From RGIG3528 sp045616485 (GTDB taxonomy: Bacteria; Bacillota; Clostridia; Lachnospirales; Lachnospiraceae), in the NCBI GenBank assembly GCA_045616485.1, contig JAZLGU010000055.1, positions 1-64,000 on the forward strand: DNA of 64,000 bases, written 5' to 3'. The translations under genes and the position numbers were made by a program. The first letter of the stretch is position 1, and every line of letters begins with the position of its first letter. The notes under the pieces were generated by a model. It was not told the DNA's origin, did no database searches, and saw only the letters and a program-made list of their open reading frames with translations. This document shows, piece after piece, positions 52,547 to 61,972 of the stretch.

Positions 52547-53023
52547 ATGGCAATCAGACAGATTCGTGAGATGGGCGACCCTTGTCTCACCAAGGAATGC
52601 AAGACAATTGACAAGATGACAGAGAGACTTCAGATTCTTATTGAAGACATGCTGGATACTATGTATGAGGCCGGCGGCGTAGGTCTGGCAGGGCCCCAGG
52701 TAGGTATTCTTAAGCAGATTTGTGTTATTGATGTATCTGAAGAGGGCGACCAGCCCCTGGTACTTATCAATCCTGTTATAGTAGAGCAGGATGGCTCTCA
52801 GACAGGTGAAGAGGGCTGCCTTTCTTTACCGGGACGTCAGGGTACGGTAACAAGACCCAACCACGTTATAGTAGAGTGCCTTAATGAAAATATGGAGCCT
52901 GTGACTATTGAAGGTACTGAGCTTTTGGCCCGTGCCCTTTGTCACGAGATTGACCACCTTCACGGCCATATGTATGTAGAGCATGTTGAGGGTGAGCTTA
53001 AGGATACGAGAGTACAGCAATGA
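52547..53023 (+). CDS. def: peptide deformylase
   Basis: Removes the formyl group from N-terminal Met of new proteins. I chose the ATG at 52547 (MAIRQIREMGD), eight bases after CGAGG; upstream in-frame ATGs at 52514 and 52541 are poorer. The 158-residue product has the three family motifs: GVGLAGPQVG (residues 44-53; Gly replaces the commoner Ala), EEGCLSLPG with metal ligand C91, and HEIDHLHG with H133, E134 and H137. It overlaps fmt by four bases. Confidence 0.95.
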   Translation: MAIRQIREMGDPCLTKECKTIDKMTERLQILIEDMLDTMYEAGGVGLAGPQVGILKQICVIDVSEEGDQPLVLINPVIVEQDGSQTGEEGCLSLPGRQGTVTRPNHVIVECLNENMEPVTIEGTELLARALCHEIDHLHGHMYVEHVEGELKDTRVQQ

Positions 53024-53970
53024 GAATAGTATACATGGGTACGCCGGAGATAGCGGCTACAGTTTTAACAGAAATAATAACATCAGGTAAGCATCAGGTG
53101 CTGGCAGTGGTGACTCAGACTGACAAGCCCAAGGGCCGTGGCATGGAGATGGTTTATTCCGATGTAAAAAAAGAGGCTTTAAAGTATGGCATTCCCGTAC
53201 TTCAGCCGGAAAAAGCATCCGATCCTGCTTTCATTCAGAAAATAAGAGATCTTCAGCCGGACATTATAGTAGTTACTGCTTACGGTAAAATCCTTAAGCC
53301 GGCTTTACTTGAGATACCAAAGTATGGATGCATAAATGTTCATGCGTCACTACTTCCCAAGTACAGAGGCGCCAGCCCTATTCAGTGGGCAGTCATCAAT
53401 GGAGAAAAAGAATCCGGTGTCACCATTATGTATATGGCGGAAGGTCTGGATACGGGAGATATGATTCTTCAAAAGGAGCTGATACTGGATGAAAAGGAGA
53501 CTGCGGGCTCCCTTCATGACCGTCTGGCAGCTATTGGAGGCCCTGCGGTCCTTGAAGCTATGGATATGATAGAGGCAGGTATTGCTCCACGCATTCCTCA
53601 GGAAGAAGCCTTGGCCAATTATGTTACTACTATTGATAAATCTTTTGGCAAGATTAAATTTTCCGATGATGCGGTCCTTTATGAAAGATTAATCAGAGGC
53701 CTGAATCCATGGCCTGGGACTTTTACTTATGTTGATGGGAAAATGTTAAAGATTTGGGATGCTGAAGTGATTAGTGACTACAAGGTATCTAAAGATTTGG
53801 CCAATATCCCCGGACTTATTGCTGAAGTCAATAAGGACAATTTCGTGGTCCTTTGCGGAAAAGGAGCATTAAGAGTTAAAAAGGTGCAGCTGGAAGGCAA
53901 AAAACAGATGGATGCAGCAGATTTCCTTCGAGGCTTCAAAATGGAAACAGGTAAAGTGTTAGGTGAGTAA
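53020..53970 (+). CDS. fmt: methionyl-tRNA formyltransferase
   Basis: Formylates initiator Met-tRNA using 10-formyl-tetrahydrofolate. The 316-residue protein has the N-terminal catalytic domain with INVHASLLPKYRGASPIQWA, the catalytic Asn-His-Asp set (N in INVHAS, D in GLDTGDM), and a C-terminal OB-like tRNA-binding domain from about residue 205. The ATG overlaps the def stop by four bases (ATGA), so formylation and deformylation enzymes are co-translated. Confidence 0.96.
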   Translation: MRIVYMGTPEIAATVLTEIITSGKHQVLAVVTQTDKPKGRGMEMVYSDVKKEALKYGIPVLQPEKASDPAFIQKIRDLQPDIIVVTAYGKILKPALLEIPKYGCINVHASLLPKYRGASPIQWAVINGEKESGVTIMYMAEGLDTGDMILQKELILDEKETAGSLHDRLAAIGGPAVLEAMDMIEAGIAPRIPQEEALANYVTTIDKSFGKIKFSDDAVLYERLIRGLNPWPGTFTYVDGKMLKIWDAEVISDYKVSKDLANIPGLIAEVNKDNFVVLCGKGALRVKKVQLEGKKQMDAADFLRGFKMETGKVLGE

Positions 53971-53976
53971 TATACT

Positions 53977-55248
53977 GTGAATGCAAGAGAAGTTGCTTTT
54001 AATTTAATATTTGATATTTTAGAGAAAAAAGAAAAATCCGGAGATGCACTGACAGCGACCTTAGAGGCATCAGGACTGGACAGGAGAGACAGAGCCTTTG
54101 CCCACAGGCTTACTCTTTCTTCTGTGGAAAGAGCGGTTACCATTGATTTCTTTATTGATCAGGTGTCAAAAGTAAAAGTAAATAAGCAAAAGCCTGTTAT
54201 TAGAACAGCACTTCGTATGGGAGTCTGCCAGATATTTTATATGGACCGAGTCCCGGACTCAGCGGCTGTTAATGAGACTGTTAAGCTGGTTAGAAAAAGA
54301 GGCTTTTCCGGTCTTTCCGGCTTTGTAAATGGTGTACTTAGAGAAATATTAAGGCAAAAGGATAGCCTGCTTCTTAGGTCTATGGAGGAAAGGTATATAA
54401 AATACTCCTGTCCTCAGTGGCTGTGCAGCTTTTTTATAAAAAATTACGGGGAAGAGTCTGCTGAAAAAATACTATCAGGACTTCTTCGTAATCCCCCTCT
54501 TACTATCAGGGTAAATACCGGCAGGATCAGCCTTGATTCCTATGAAAAGCTTTTAATATCTCAGGGGATAAATTATAAAAAAGGTGACATTCATGAAAAT
54601 GCCATTATAATCCAGGACGCTGAGGTAACAGGGCTGCCCGGGTTTTTTGAAGGCTATTTTCAGGTGCAGGATGAAAGCTCCATGTGTGTAGCTGCGAAGG
54701 CAGGCCTTAAAATGGGTGATGTTGTTATAGATGTATGTGCAGCTCCCGGAGGAAAAAGCCTTCATGCTGCTGACATTTTGGCCTCCCTGGGAGGAGGACG
54801 GGTGATAGCCCGGGATCTTACCGAGAAGAAAGTGGCTTTGGTACAGGAAAATATCCTTAGAAGTGGCTTTTCTGACATAACAGCCGAAGTGGGAGATGCC
54901 ACTGTCCTGGATGAACGCTATATAAATAAAGCAGATGTTCTTATTGCAGATCTGCCTTGTTCAGGCCTTGGCATCATTGGAAAGAAGCCTGACATTAAGT
55001 ATAATATTACAGAGACTACACTTGTAGAATTAGCCGAGCTGCAAAGGCAGATTTTACAGACCGTTGACAAGTATTTAAAAAAGGGCGGTACACTTATGTA
55101 CAGCACCTGCACTATTAATAAAGGCGAAAATGAGGAAAATGTAGATTTTATCTGTGACAGGCTGGGATATAAGCTGATTGAAATGAAACAGCTGCTGCCC
55201 GGAGAGCCTTGTGATGGATTTTTCTACGCAAAACTTGTAAAATTATAG
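53977..55248 (+). CDS. rsmB: 16S rRNA m5C967 methyltransferase RsmB
   Basis: SAM-dependent methyltransferase with an N-terminal NusB-like domain (about residues 1-130) and a C-terminal catalytic domain. SAM site VIDVCAAPGGKSLHAADIL and catalytic cysteines C328 in DLPCSGLG and C378 in YSTCTINKGENEENV are present. The 423-residue length is standard. It starts at GTG with little spacing after fmt (6 bases). The downstream rlmN starts 3 bases after it. Confidence 0.93.
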   Translation: MNAREVAFNLIFDILEKKEKSGDALTATLEASGLDRRDRAFAHRLTLSSVERAVTIDFFIDQVSKVKVNKQKPVIRTALRMGVCQIFYMDRVPDSAAVNETVKLVRKRGFSGLSGFVNGVLREILRQKDSLLLRSMEERYIKYSCPQWLCSFFIKNYGEESAEKILSGLLRNPPLTIRVNTGRISLDSYEKLLISQGINYKKGDIHENAIIIQDAEVTGLPGFFEGYFQVQDESSMCVAAKAGLKMGDVVIDVCAAPGGKSLHAADILASLGGGRVIARDLTEKKVALVQENILRSGFSDITAEVGDATVLDERYINKADVLIADLPCSGLGIIGKKPDIKYNITETTLVELAELQRQILQTVDKYLKKGGTLMYSTCTINKGENEENVDFICDRLGYKLIEMKQLLPGEPCDGFFYAKLVKL

Positions 55249-55251
55249 ACT

Positions 55252-56292
55252 ATGGATACAAAAAGAGATATAAAATCATTAAATATTGAAGAGCTTAAGG
55301 AAGTACTGAAGGAAATGGGCGAGCCTTTATTCAGGGCAGGACAGATTTTTTCCTGGCTGCATGAAAAAAAGGTTACGGATTTTTCCCAGATGACCAATCT
55401 GTCAAAAGACTTAAGAGAAAAGCTTAAATTGAATTTTGATCTGGTGGCATTAAAAGTGGCAGGCAAGCTGGAATCCGAGGATGGCACAGTAAAATTCCTC
55501 TTTGAGCTTTCGGATGGACAGATTATTGAATCTGTACTTATGTGCTACAAGCATGGTTATTCTGTCTGCGTTTCTTCCCAGGTGGGCTGCCGCATGGGAT
55601 GCAAATTCTGCGCATCAACTATTGACGGTGTTATTAGAAATCTCACCGCTTCAGAGATACTGGATCAGGTATACAGTATAGAGCGCATATGTGAAGTCAC
55701 CGTATCCAATGTGGTTATTATGGGTAGCGGTGAGCCTATGGATAATTATGAGAATTGTATCAGATTTATCAGGCTTATATCTGATGAAAAGGGTAAAAAC
55801 ATGTCTGCAAGAAATGTGACGGTTTCTACCTGCGGACTGATTCCCGGCATTAACAGGCTGGCAGAGGAGGGGCTCCCTGTAACACTGGCTCTGTCTTTGC
55901 ACGCACCTAATGATGAGCTTAGAAAAACCATCATGCCGGTGGCAAATTCTTATAAAATTAATGATGTTATTGCAGCATGCGACAACTACTTTGAAAAAAC
56001 ATCAAGACGAATGACTTACGAATACAGTATGATAGATGGAGTAAATGATACGGATAAATGTGCCATGGAGCTGGCAGGGCTTCTTAAAGGCAAGAATTGT
56101 CATGTAAATCTTATTCCCATTAACTCTATAAAAGAACGTGATTTTATTAAAGCCAGCGACATGCGGATAACCAAATTTAAAAATTTACTTGAAAAATCAG
56201 GGATTAATGTTACTATAAGAAGAAGTATGGGTTCTGATATTGATGCTGCATGTGGTCAGCTGAGAAGAAGATTCCTTGGAGGCGAGATTTGA
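55252..56292 (+). CDS. rlmN: 23S rRNA/tRNA adenine-C2 methyltransferase RlmN
   Basis: Radical-SAM enzyme that methylates A2503 of 23S rRNA and A37 of some tRNAs. The 346-residue protein has the iron-sulphur motif CRMGCKFC (C113, C117, C120) and the C-terminal catalytic segment DIDAACGQLRRR. The ribosome binding site is weak and the ATG follows rsmB by three bases, suggesting translational coupling. Its stop codon overlaps the TTG start of the phosphatase gene. Confidence 0.96.
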   Translation: MDTKRDIKSLNIEELKEVLKEMGEPLFRAGQIFSWLHEKKVTDFSQMTNLSKDLREKLKLNFDLVALKVAGKLESEDGTVKFLFELSDGQIIESVLMCYKHGYSVCVSSQVGCRMGCKFCASTIDGVIRNLTASEILDQVYSIERICEVTVSNVVIMGSGEPMDNYENCIRFIRLISDEKGKNMSARNVTVSTCGLIPGINRLAEEGLPVTLALSLHAPNDELRKTIMPVANSYKINDVIAACDNYFEKTSRRMTYEYSMIDGVNDTDKCAMELAGLLKGKNCHVNLIPINSIKERDFIKASDMRITKFKNLLEKSGINVTIRRSMGSDIDAACGQLRRRFLGGEI

Positions 56293-57017
56293 ATTCATTT
56301 GCAATAACTGACATGGGTAGTGTCCGTGAAATGAATCAGGATTATGTATTTAACAGCGATGAAGCTATCGGCACTTTGCCCAATCTTTATATCGTTGCAG
56401 ACGGTATGGGCGGTCATAAAGCCGGTGACTACGCATCGCGTTTTTGCGTATCTGAATTTGTAAAAGAAGTCAAAGCCAATCCAATGCTTACATTAATAGG
56501 GACTATGGACAGCGCTATTAATGCTGTAAATAACCGGTTAATAGCAGTCGCTCAGGATTCGCCGGAGCTAAATGGAATGGGTACCACTTTTGTATCCTGC
56601 GTGGTGGTTGGAGATACTGCAATAGTTATGAATATTGGTGACAGCAGACTGTACCTGTATTCTGCTGACACCGGACTCAGGCAGATTACTCAGGACCATT
56701 CACTGGTAGAAACGCTTATTAAAAGTGGTGAGCTGGACAGAAGAAATGCAGCGCATCATCCTAAAAAAAATGTAATCACAAGAGCCATGGGAGTGGAAGA
56801 ATCAGCAGTCCCTGACTTTTTTGAAATAGATATTACACCAGGAGATAAAATTTTGCTTTGCTCAGACGGACTGACCAATATGGTTACTGATGAGACTATT
56901 GAAAATATTATCAATACCGGAGACGCTGATCTGGAAAAGATTGGCAGACAACTGGTAGACCTGGCAAACGAGAAAGGAGGCAAGGACAATATTTCTGTAG
57001 TCCTTGTTGAGGTATAA
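56289..57017 (+). CDS. prpC: PP2C-type serine/threonine phosphatase (Stp1/PrpC)
   Basis: Dephosphorylates Ser/Thr sites set by the adjacent PASTA kinase. I start it at TTG 56289, which has GGAGGCGA four to eleven bases upstream and overlaps the rlmN stop (TTGA); an upstream ATG at 56250 has no ribosome binding site. The 242-residue protein has the PP2C metal motifs ITDMGSVREMNQDY, VADGMGGHKAGDYAS, NIGDSRLYLY and KGGKDNISVVLVEV. The C-terminal end overlaps the kinase ATG by one base. Partner assignment follows from the conserved gene pair. Confidence 0.93.
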   Translation: MNSFAITDMGSVREMNQDYVFNSDEAIGTLPNLYIVADGMGGHKAGDYASRFCVSEFVKEVKANPMLTLIGTMDSAINAVNNRLIAVAQDSPELNGMGTTFVSCVVVGDTAIVMNIGDSRLYLYSADTGLRQITQDHSLVETLIKSGELDRRNAAHHPKKNVITRAMGVEESAVPDFFEIDITPGDKILLCSDGLTNMVTDETIENIINTGDADLEKIGRQLVDLANEKGGKDNISVVLVEV

Positions 57018-59206
57018 TGGCAGATATTGGAATGCTTATTAGCGGCAGATATGAAATAATTGAAAAAATTGGTACAGGTGGCATGGCAGAAGTCTACAAG
57101 GCTAAAGATGCCAGACTGAACCGTATGGTGGCTATCAAAATTCTGAAGGCAGAGTTCTCCAATGACAAAGGCTTTATTACCCGTTTTAAAAATGAAGCTC
57201 AGTCAGCAGCAGGACTTTCACATCCAAATATTGTCAGTGTCTTTGACGTAGGGGATGATGACGGCTATCACTACATTGTTATGGAGCTGGTAGAGGGCAT
57301 CACTCTTAAGCGCTTTATCGAAAAGAAAAGAGTGCTGGAGGTCAGAGAGGCTGTAGGTATCGGTATTCAGATAGCTCAGGGTATGGAAGCCGCTCATAAC
57401 AATCATATTATTCATAGAGATATTAAGCCTCAGAATATAATGATTTCCAGAGACGGTAAGGTAAAGGTTGCGGATTTTGGTATAGCAAAAGTCGTGTCTT
57501 CAGATACCTTTACTCAGACTGCTGTAGGTTCTGTTCATTATCTTTCTCCTGAGCAGGCGAGAGGCGGATATTCAGATGAGAGATCCGATATCTATTCCCT
57601 TGGTGTTACTCTTTATGAGATGCTTACAGGACAGCTGCCTTTCTTTGGCGAAAGTGAGGTTACTGTAGCACTTCAGCATATTCAGGCAGAGGCAAAGCCC
57701 GTAAAAGAAATTAATCCGGCGATCCCTTATGCTTTGGATAAGGTGATTCAGAAGTGTATGCAGAAGCATCCGGAAAACAGATACGGCAGTGCTTCTGAGC
57801 TTATTATGGATTTAAAACATTCCATTACCAATCCGGATGGCAATTTTGTTCATATTAGTGATGGTATGGAAAAAGTATCCGATCCTACCAGGACATTTAC
57901 TGAAGATGAAATAAATGAGATTAAAAATGCTACTGTGGCATCTACATTATTCCGTGAGCCCAGAAAAGACTCCCAGATTATCCGTAAAGAAAAAGAAGAG
58001 CTGGATACAGTAGATTCCGTATGGGAGAAGGCCATTGTTATCTTAAGTATTCTGGCCTGCATCGCTCTTACAGGCGGTATTGTATTTTTGGCTGTAAGAT
58101 TTTTCGGTATCAGTAAAATAGGCGACTTAAGGCCACAGCTTTCTACGACTCCTATTGTTGGAGTAAGTAATACTCCTGTACCTTCACAGCCCGCTGATAA
58201 TTCAGCCACTCCGATTCCTACTGCACCACTTAAGCAGACCATGCCTTTACTTATAGGTATGACCTTTGAAGAGGCCAAGGAAGTACTTAAGGGATACGGC
58301 AATTATGATGTTAGAAGAGTAGATGAGTATTCGTCTACAGTGGAAAATAAGATTTATCAGCAGTCACCTTCTGCATATGGAGACCTGGTGGAGGGACAGA
58401 CTGTAATACTTACTGTTTCTGTGGGACTTGAAGCTATACCTGTTCCCGATATTGTTACCCTTACTCAGGAAGAAGCAAAGCTGTCATTAACCAGTATGGG
58501 ATTTAATCCTGTGTTCTTATTTGAAGCTTCATCTACAGTGGAAGCAGGGTTTGTTATTGACACAGAGCCCCGTTTTGGAGAATCCCTTAGGAGAGGCGAA
58601 GATATCATAGTTAAAATATCCAGAGGGCCTGAGCTTAGCTCATTTACTATGATCAGCCTTATTGGAAAACAGCTTGAAGATGCTATTTCCACTTTGGAAG
58701 AGCTGGGACTGGTAGTAGGAGACATTACAAGAACTCCTATTAAGAAGGCAGGCCAGGTGGAAAATGCAGTATACAGACAGAGTGTTACTCAGGGTACCCA
58801 GGTAAAGGAAGGTACATATATTAATCTTTCTATATATGTTGCTCCTTCACCAACACCTACACCAAGTAATACTCCTGCACCTACCCCAACAGCAGAGCCT
58901 ACCAAGACACCTACACCGGTGCCTACCAAGGCTCCTACACAAGAGCCTACCAAAGCTCCTACACCGGAGCCTACCAAAGCTCCAACAGCAGAGCCTACCA
59001 AGGCTCCTACACAAGAGCCTACCAAGACTCCTACACCGGAGCCGACAGCGGTACCTACACCAGAGCCCACCAAGACTCCTACGCCTACTCCTGATGCGGG
59101 TCCTACACCAGAGCCGGAAGGTGGGGACGGAGGCGGTCAGTCAGCTTCCGTAGATACGCTTTTGGATCAGATAATTAACTTGATATGGCATGGCGGAGAT
59201 AATTAA
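57017..59206 (+). CDS. prkC: PASTA-domain serine/threonine kinase (PrkC/Stk1) with repeat tail
   Basis: Membrane kinase controlling cell wall and division through muropeptide/lipid II sensing by extracellular PASTA domains. The 729-residue protein has an N-terminal kinase domain (GTGGMAEVYKA; K41; catalytic HRDIKPQN with D135; about residues 10-272), a juxtamembrane linker, one membrane helix (about 339-364) and three PASTA repeats (about 409-473, 474-541, 542-608). The end is atypical: residues 609-729 are Pro/Thr/Glu/Lys-rich with eight 8-residue units, then a short hydrophobic LLDQIINLIWHGG segment. It overlaps prpC by one base. Kinase identity is firm; the tail function is unknown. Confidence 0.95.
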   Translation: MADIGMLISGRYEIIEKIGTGGMAEVYKAKDARLNRMVAIKILKAEFSNDKGFITRFKNEAQSAAGLSHPNIVSVFDVGDDDGYHYIVMELVEGITLKRFIEKKRVLEVREAVGIGIQIAQGMEAAHNNHIIHRDIKPQNIMISRDGKVKVADFGIAKVVSSDTFTQTAVGSVHYLSPEQARGGYSDERSDIYSLGVTLYEMLTGQLPFFGESEVTVALQHIQAEAKPVKEINPAIPYALDKVIQKCMQKHPENRYGSASELIMDLKHSITNPDGNFVHISDGMEKVSDPTRTFTEDEINEIKNATVASTLFREPRKDSQIIRKEKEELDTVDSVWEKAIVILSILACIALTGGIVFLAVRFFGISKIGDLRPQLSTTPIVGVSNTPVPSQPADNSATPIPTAPLKQTMPLLIGMTFEEAKEVLKGYGNYDVRRVDEYSSTVENKIYQQSPSAYGDLVEGQTVILTVSVGLEAIPVPDIVTLTQEEAKLSLTSMGFNPVFLFEASSTVEAGFVIDTEPRFGESLRRGEDIIVKISRGPELSSFTMISLIGKQLEDAISTLEELGLVVGDITRTPIKKAGQVENAVYRQSVTQGTQVKEGTYINLSIYVAPSPTPTPSNTPAPTPTAEPTKTPTPVPTKAPTQEPTKAPTPEPTKAPTAEPTKAPTQEPTKTPTPEPTAVPTPEPTKTPTPTPDAGPTPEPEGGDGGGQSASVDTLLDQIINLIWHGGDN
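58895..59086 (+). repeat. eight 24-base tandem repeats in prkC tail
   Basis: Units of 24 bases starting at 58895, 58919, 58943, 58967, 58991, 59015, 59039 and 59063. Most match GAGCCTACCAARGCTCCTAC plus four variable bases and encode EPTKAPTP-type octapeptides (residues 627-690). Because the unit is a multiple of three, slippage would change tail length without a frameshift. Confidence 0.92.
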
Positions 59207-60076
59207 GTGCAGGGAAGAATAGTAAAATTGCTGGGAGGACTTTATTTTGTCCTCTCAGAAGGAAAAATATATGAATGTAAGCCAAAAGGGGTTTTTCGTA
59301 AAAAAAACGTAAAGCCCCTTGTTGGCGATTTTGTATCGCTCGAGTTGTTACCTGACGGCTCGGGCCTTATTTTGGATGTGCTTGAGAGAAGGTCCGCATT
59401 GATACGTCCGGAAGTAGCCAATGCAGATCATGCCCTTTTGTTTTTTGCCGCAGCGTCTCCCAATCCTTCCCTGAATCTGGCTGATCGCTTTCTTATCAAC
59501 ATGCAGGCCTATCATTTGCCTGTAACGGTTGCCTTTAATAAGTGCGATCTTATTGATGAAGCCGAGGAAAAAAGACTTAGGGATGCATTTGCAGGCTCAG
59601 GCTATAATGTGCTTTTTCTGTCACTTAAAGAAGATATCGGTGTCCGGGAAGTCCTGTCTGTATTAAAGGGACATACTACGGTAATGGCCGGGCCATCAGG
59701 CGTAGGCAAGTCCTCTTTTGTCAACAGGGCGCTGGGATTAGATAAATGCGAGACCGGTGATATATCGGAAAAGATAGGCAGAGGAAAAAATACTACCAGA
59801 CATTCAGAGCTTATGCAGATAGATGAGGAAAGCTGGATATTTGACACACCCGGATTTACTTCTTTTGATGTTACGGATATAGAGGCATCCGATCTGCAGC
59901 ATTACTATCCTGAAATGGCAGAGGTCTTTGGAGAATGCCGTTTTACCGGCTGTGTGCACATTAATGAGCCGGACTGCGCAGTGAAGGAAAAGCTTAAAAA
60001 CGGCGGTCTTTCCGCTGTCAGATATGAAAATTACAAAATGCTTTATGAAGAATTAAAGAAAAGAAGGAAGTATTAA
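59207..60076 (+). CDS. rsgA: ribosome small-subunit GTPase RsgA (YjeQ)
   Basis: Circularly permuted GTPase that helps 30S subunit maturation. The 289-residue protein has an OB-fold N-terminus (about residues 1-70), then G motifs in permuted order: NKCD (G4), GPSGVGKSSFVN (G1), DTPGFTSF (G3), and a zinc finger with CRFTGCVHINEPDC. It starts at GTG immediately after the prkC stop and is directly followed by rpe, the usual Firmicutes arrangement. Confidence 0.96.
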   Translation: MQGRIVKLLGGLYFVLSEGKIYECKPKGVFRKKNVKPLVGDFVSLELLPDGSGLILDVLERRSALIRPEVANADHALLFFAAASPNPSLNLADRFLINMQAYHLPVTVAFNKCDLIDEAEEKRLRDAFAGSGYNVLFLSLKEDIGVREVLSVLKGHTTVMAGPSGVGKSSFVNRALGLDKCETGDISEKIGRGKNTTRHSELMQIDEESWIFDTPGFTSFDVTDIEASDLQHYYPEMAEVFGECRFTGCVHINEPDCAVKEKLKNGGLSAVRYENYKMLYEELKKRRKY

Positions 60077-60727
60077 ATGAACATTTTATCACCATCTATT
60101 TTAGCTGCTGACTTTGCAAAGCTGGGAGAAGATATAGCACAGGTTGAACAGGCAGGAGTACCTTACCTTCACATTGATGTTATGGATGGCCTTTTTGTGC
60201 CTAGTATTTCTTTTGGCATGCCGGTTATAAAGAGTATCAGAAAAAAGTCTAAGATGTTTTTTGATGTGCATCTTATGATAAATGAGCCTATACGCTATGT
60301 AAAGGACTTTAAAGATGCAGGGGCTGATCTTCTTACCATTCATGTGGAAGCTTGTGAAGATGTTAAGGCAACTATACAAGCTATCAGGGATAATGGCATG
60401 AAAGTGGGTATTTCATTAAATCCTGAGACCGATGTTAAAGAAGTACTGCCCTTTATTAAGGATGTTGATATGGTGCTCGTTATGTCAGTACATCCGGGCT
60501 TTGGCGGACAGAAATTTATACCTGAGACTTTGACCAAAATGCAAGAAATCAGAAAAGTCATAAATGAAGTCAATCCTTCTTGCGATCTGGAAGCAGACGG
60601 AGGCATTAATTTGGGAAATGTTGATACCGTATTAGAAGCCGGAGTTAATGTAATTGTTGCAGGCACTGCAGTTTTTGCAGGTGATATCAATGAAAATGTA
60701 GCAGGTTTTAGAGAGAAGATGCTGTAA
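60077..60727 (+). CDS. rpe: ribulose-phosphate 3-epimerase
   Basis: Interconverts ribulose-5-phosphate and xylulose-5-phosphate. The 216-residue barrel has SILAADFAKLGED, HIDVMDGLFVPSISFG, FDVHLMI, HPGFGGQKF and EADGGIN, which carry metal and phosphate ligands. The ATG follows the rsgA stop directly, with GAAGGA upstream. It ends the priA-to-rpe cluster; no strong terminator was found in the 85-base gap before ychF. Confidence 0.96.
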   Translation: MNILSPSILAADFAKLGEDIAQVEQAGVPYLHIDVMDGLFVPSISFGMPVIKSIRKKSKMFFDVHLMINEPIRYVKDFKDAGADLLTIHVEACEDVKATIQAIRDNGMKVGISLNPETDVKEVLPFIKDVDMVLVMSVHPGFGGQKFIPETLTKMQEIRKVINEVNPSCDLEADGGINLGNVDTVLEAGVNVIVAGTAVFAGDINENVAGFREKML

Positions 60728-60734
60728 ATATTTG

Positions 60735-60764
60735 TGGAAATTGAGGCCACAGATGTGGTATAGT
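60735..60764 (+). promoter_or_regulatory. possible promoter for ychF
   Basis: TGGAAA (60735-60740), 18 bases, TATAGT (60759-60764). Spacing is acceptable but the -35 box is weak, and the gap also has a CCAC/GTGG inverted repeat. Read-through from rpe is also possible. Confidence 0.35.
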
Positions 60765-60812
60765 ATGCAGTAGACTTTATTTATAAAATAATTTTTAAGG
60801 AGATATATTTTT

Positions 60813-61940
60813 ATGAAGCTCGGTATAGTCGGACTTCCGAATGTAGGAAAATCCACACTTTTTAACGCTATTACAGGTACAGCCAATGCACAGGCTGCCA
60901 ATTATCCATTCTGTACAATAGAGCCCAATAACGGTATCGTAGCAGTACCGGATGAGAGACTGGACAAGCTTTCAGACTATTGGAAGACAGATAAGAAGAC
61001 GCCTGCCGTAGTAGAGTTTGTAGATATAGCAGGCCTTGTAAAGGGCGCTTCCAAGGGCGCAGGTCTTGGTAATAAATTTCTGGGTCATATCAGAGAGTGT
61101 GATGCTATTATCCACGTAGTAAGATGTTTTGATAATGATAATATCATGCATGTTGTGGAGGATGCTACCAAGGCTGTTGCCGTAGATCCTGCAGGAGACA
61201 TGGAATGTATCGATATGGAGCTTATTTTTGCGGATCTGGACATGGTGATCAATCGTATTGCCAAGGTGGAAAAATATGCAAAGAGCGGCAACAAGGCAGC
61301 CAAGGAAGAAGTAGAGTGGCTTACTCAGCTTAAAGGTCATCTTGAGGCCGGTAAAAATGCCAGAAATTTTTCCTTTGATGCAGATAATGAGATGATGGCT
61401 AATGCCTGGAAGGAAATGGGACTTCTTTCCGCAAAGCCTATTATCTATGCATGTAACATGGATGACGACGGCGTAGCAGATCCTGAAAATGTTAAGTACT
61501 TCCAGATAGTAAAAGCAAAGGCTGAGTCAGAAGGCGCACAGGTACTTCCTATATGTGCAAAGACAGAGGAAGAGCTGTCTGAGCTGGATGACGAGGAACG
61601 CCAGATGTTTATGGAAGACCTGGGCATAAAAGAATCCGGTCTTGACAGACTTATTCGTGCCAGCTATAAGCTTCTCGGTCTTATTTCCTTCCTTACCGAT
61701 GGTAAAAAGGAGTGCAGAGCCTGGACTATTAAGGCAGGTACCAAGGCACCTCAGGCGGCAGGTAAGATTCACTCAGACTTTGAGAGAGGTTTTATCAGAG
61801 CACAGGTTATTGCATATAATGATTTAGAGGCTGTAAATTTTGACTATCAGGCTGTAAAAGCAAAAGGCCAGCAGAGAACAGAAGGAAAAGAGTATGTTGT
61901 AAATGATGGGGATATAATCGAATTCCTCTTTAATGTATGA
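60813..61940 (+). CDS. ychF: redox-regulated P-loop ATPase YchF
   Basis: Obg-family ATPase that binds the ribosome; function partly understood (stress and translation). The 375-residue protein has P-loop GLPNVGKSTLFNAIT, DIAGLVKGASKGAGLGNKFL and a C-terminal TGS domain (GTKAPQAAGKIHSDFERGFI). The base-specificity position reads CNMDD where GTP-specific relatives have NKxD. AAGGAGATAT precedes the ATG. A strong terminator follows at 61973-62016. Confidence 0.95.
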   Translation: MKLGIVGLPNVGKSTLFNAITGTANAQAANYPFCTIEPNNGIVAVPDERLDKLSDYWKTDKKTPAVVEFVDIAGLVKGASKGAGLGNKFLGHIRECDAIIHVVRCFDNDNIMHVVEDATKAVAVDPAGDMECIDMELIFADLDMVINRIAKVEKYAKSGNKAAKEEVEWLTQLKGHLEAGKNARNFSFDADNEMMANAWKEMGLLSAKPIIYACNMDDDGVADPENVKYFQIVKAKAESEGAQVLPICAKTEEELSELDDEERQMFMEDLGIKESGLDRLIRASYKLLGLISFLTDGKKECRAWTIKAGTKAPQAAGKIHSDFERGFIRAQVIAYNDLEAVNFDYQAVKAKGQQRTEGKEYVVNDGDIIEFLFNV

Positions 61941-61972
61941 TTACATAGAAAAGTTCATAATAAAAGAAATAA

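Noticed and set aside
58789..59073. Minus-strand ORF rich in Gly/Val/Ala repeats
   Set aside because: It is the antisense reading of the prkC 24-base repeats; the repeat pattern is inherited from the Pro/Thr coding strand.
58836..59153. Plus-strand Leu/His/Arg-rich ORF inside the prkC tail
   Set aside because: Out-of-frame reading of the same 24-base repeats; the prkC frame continues intact to a normal stop next to rsgA.
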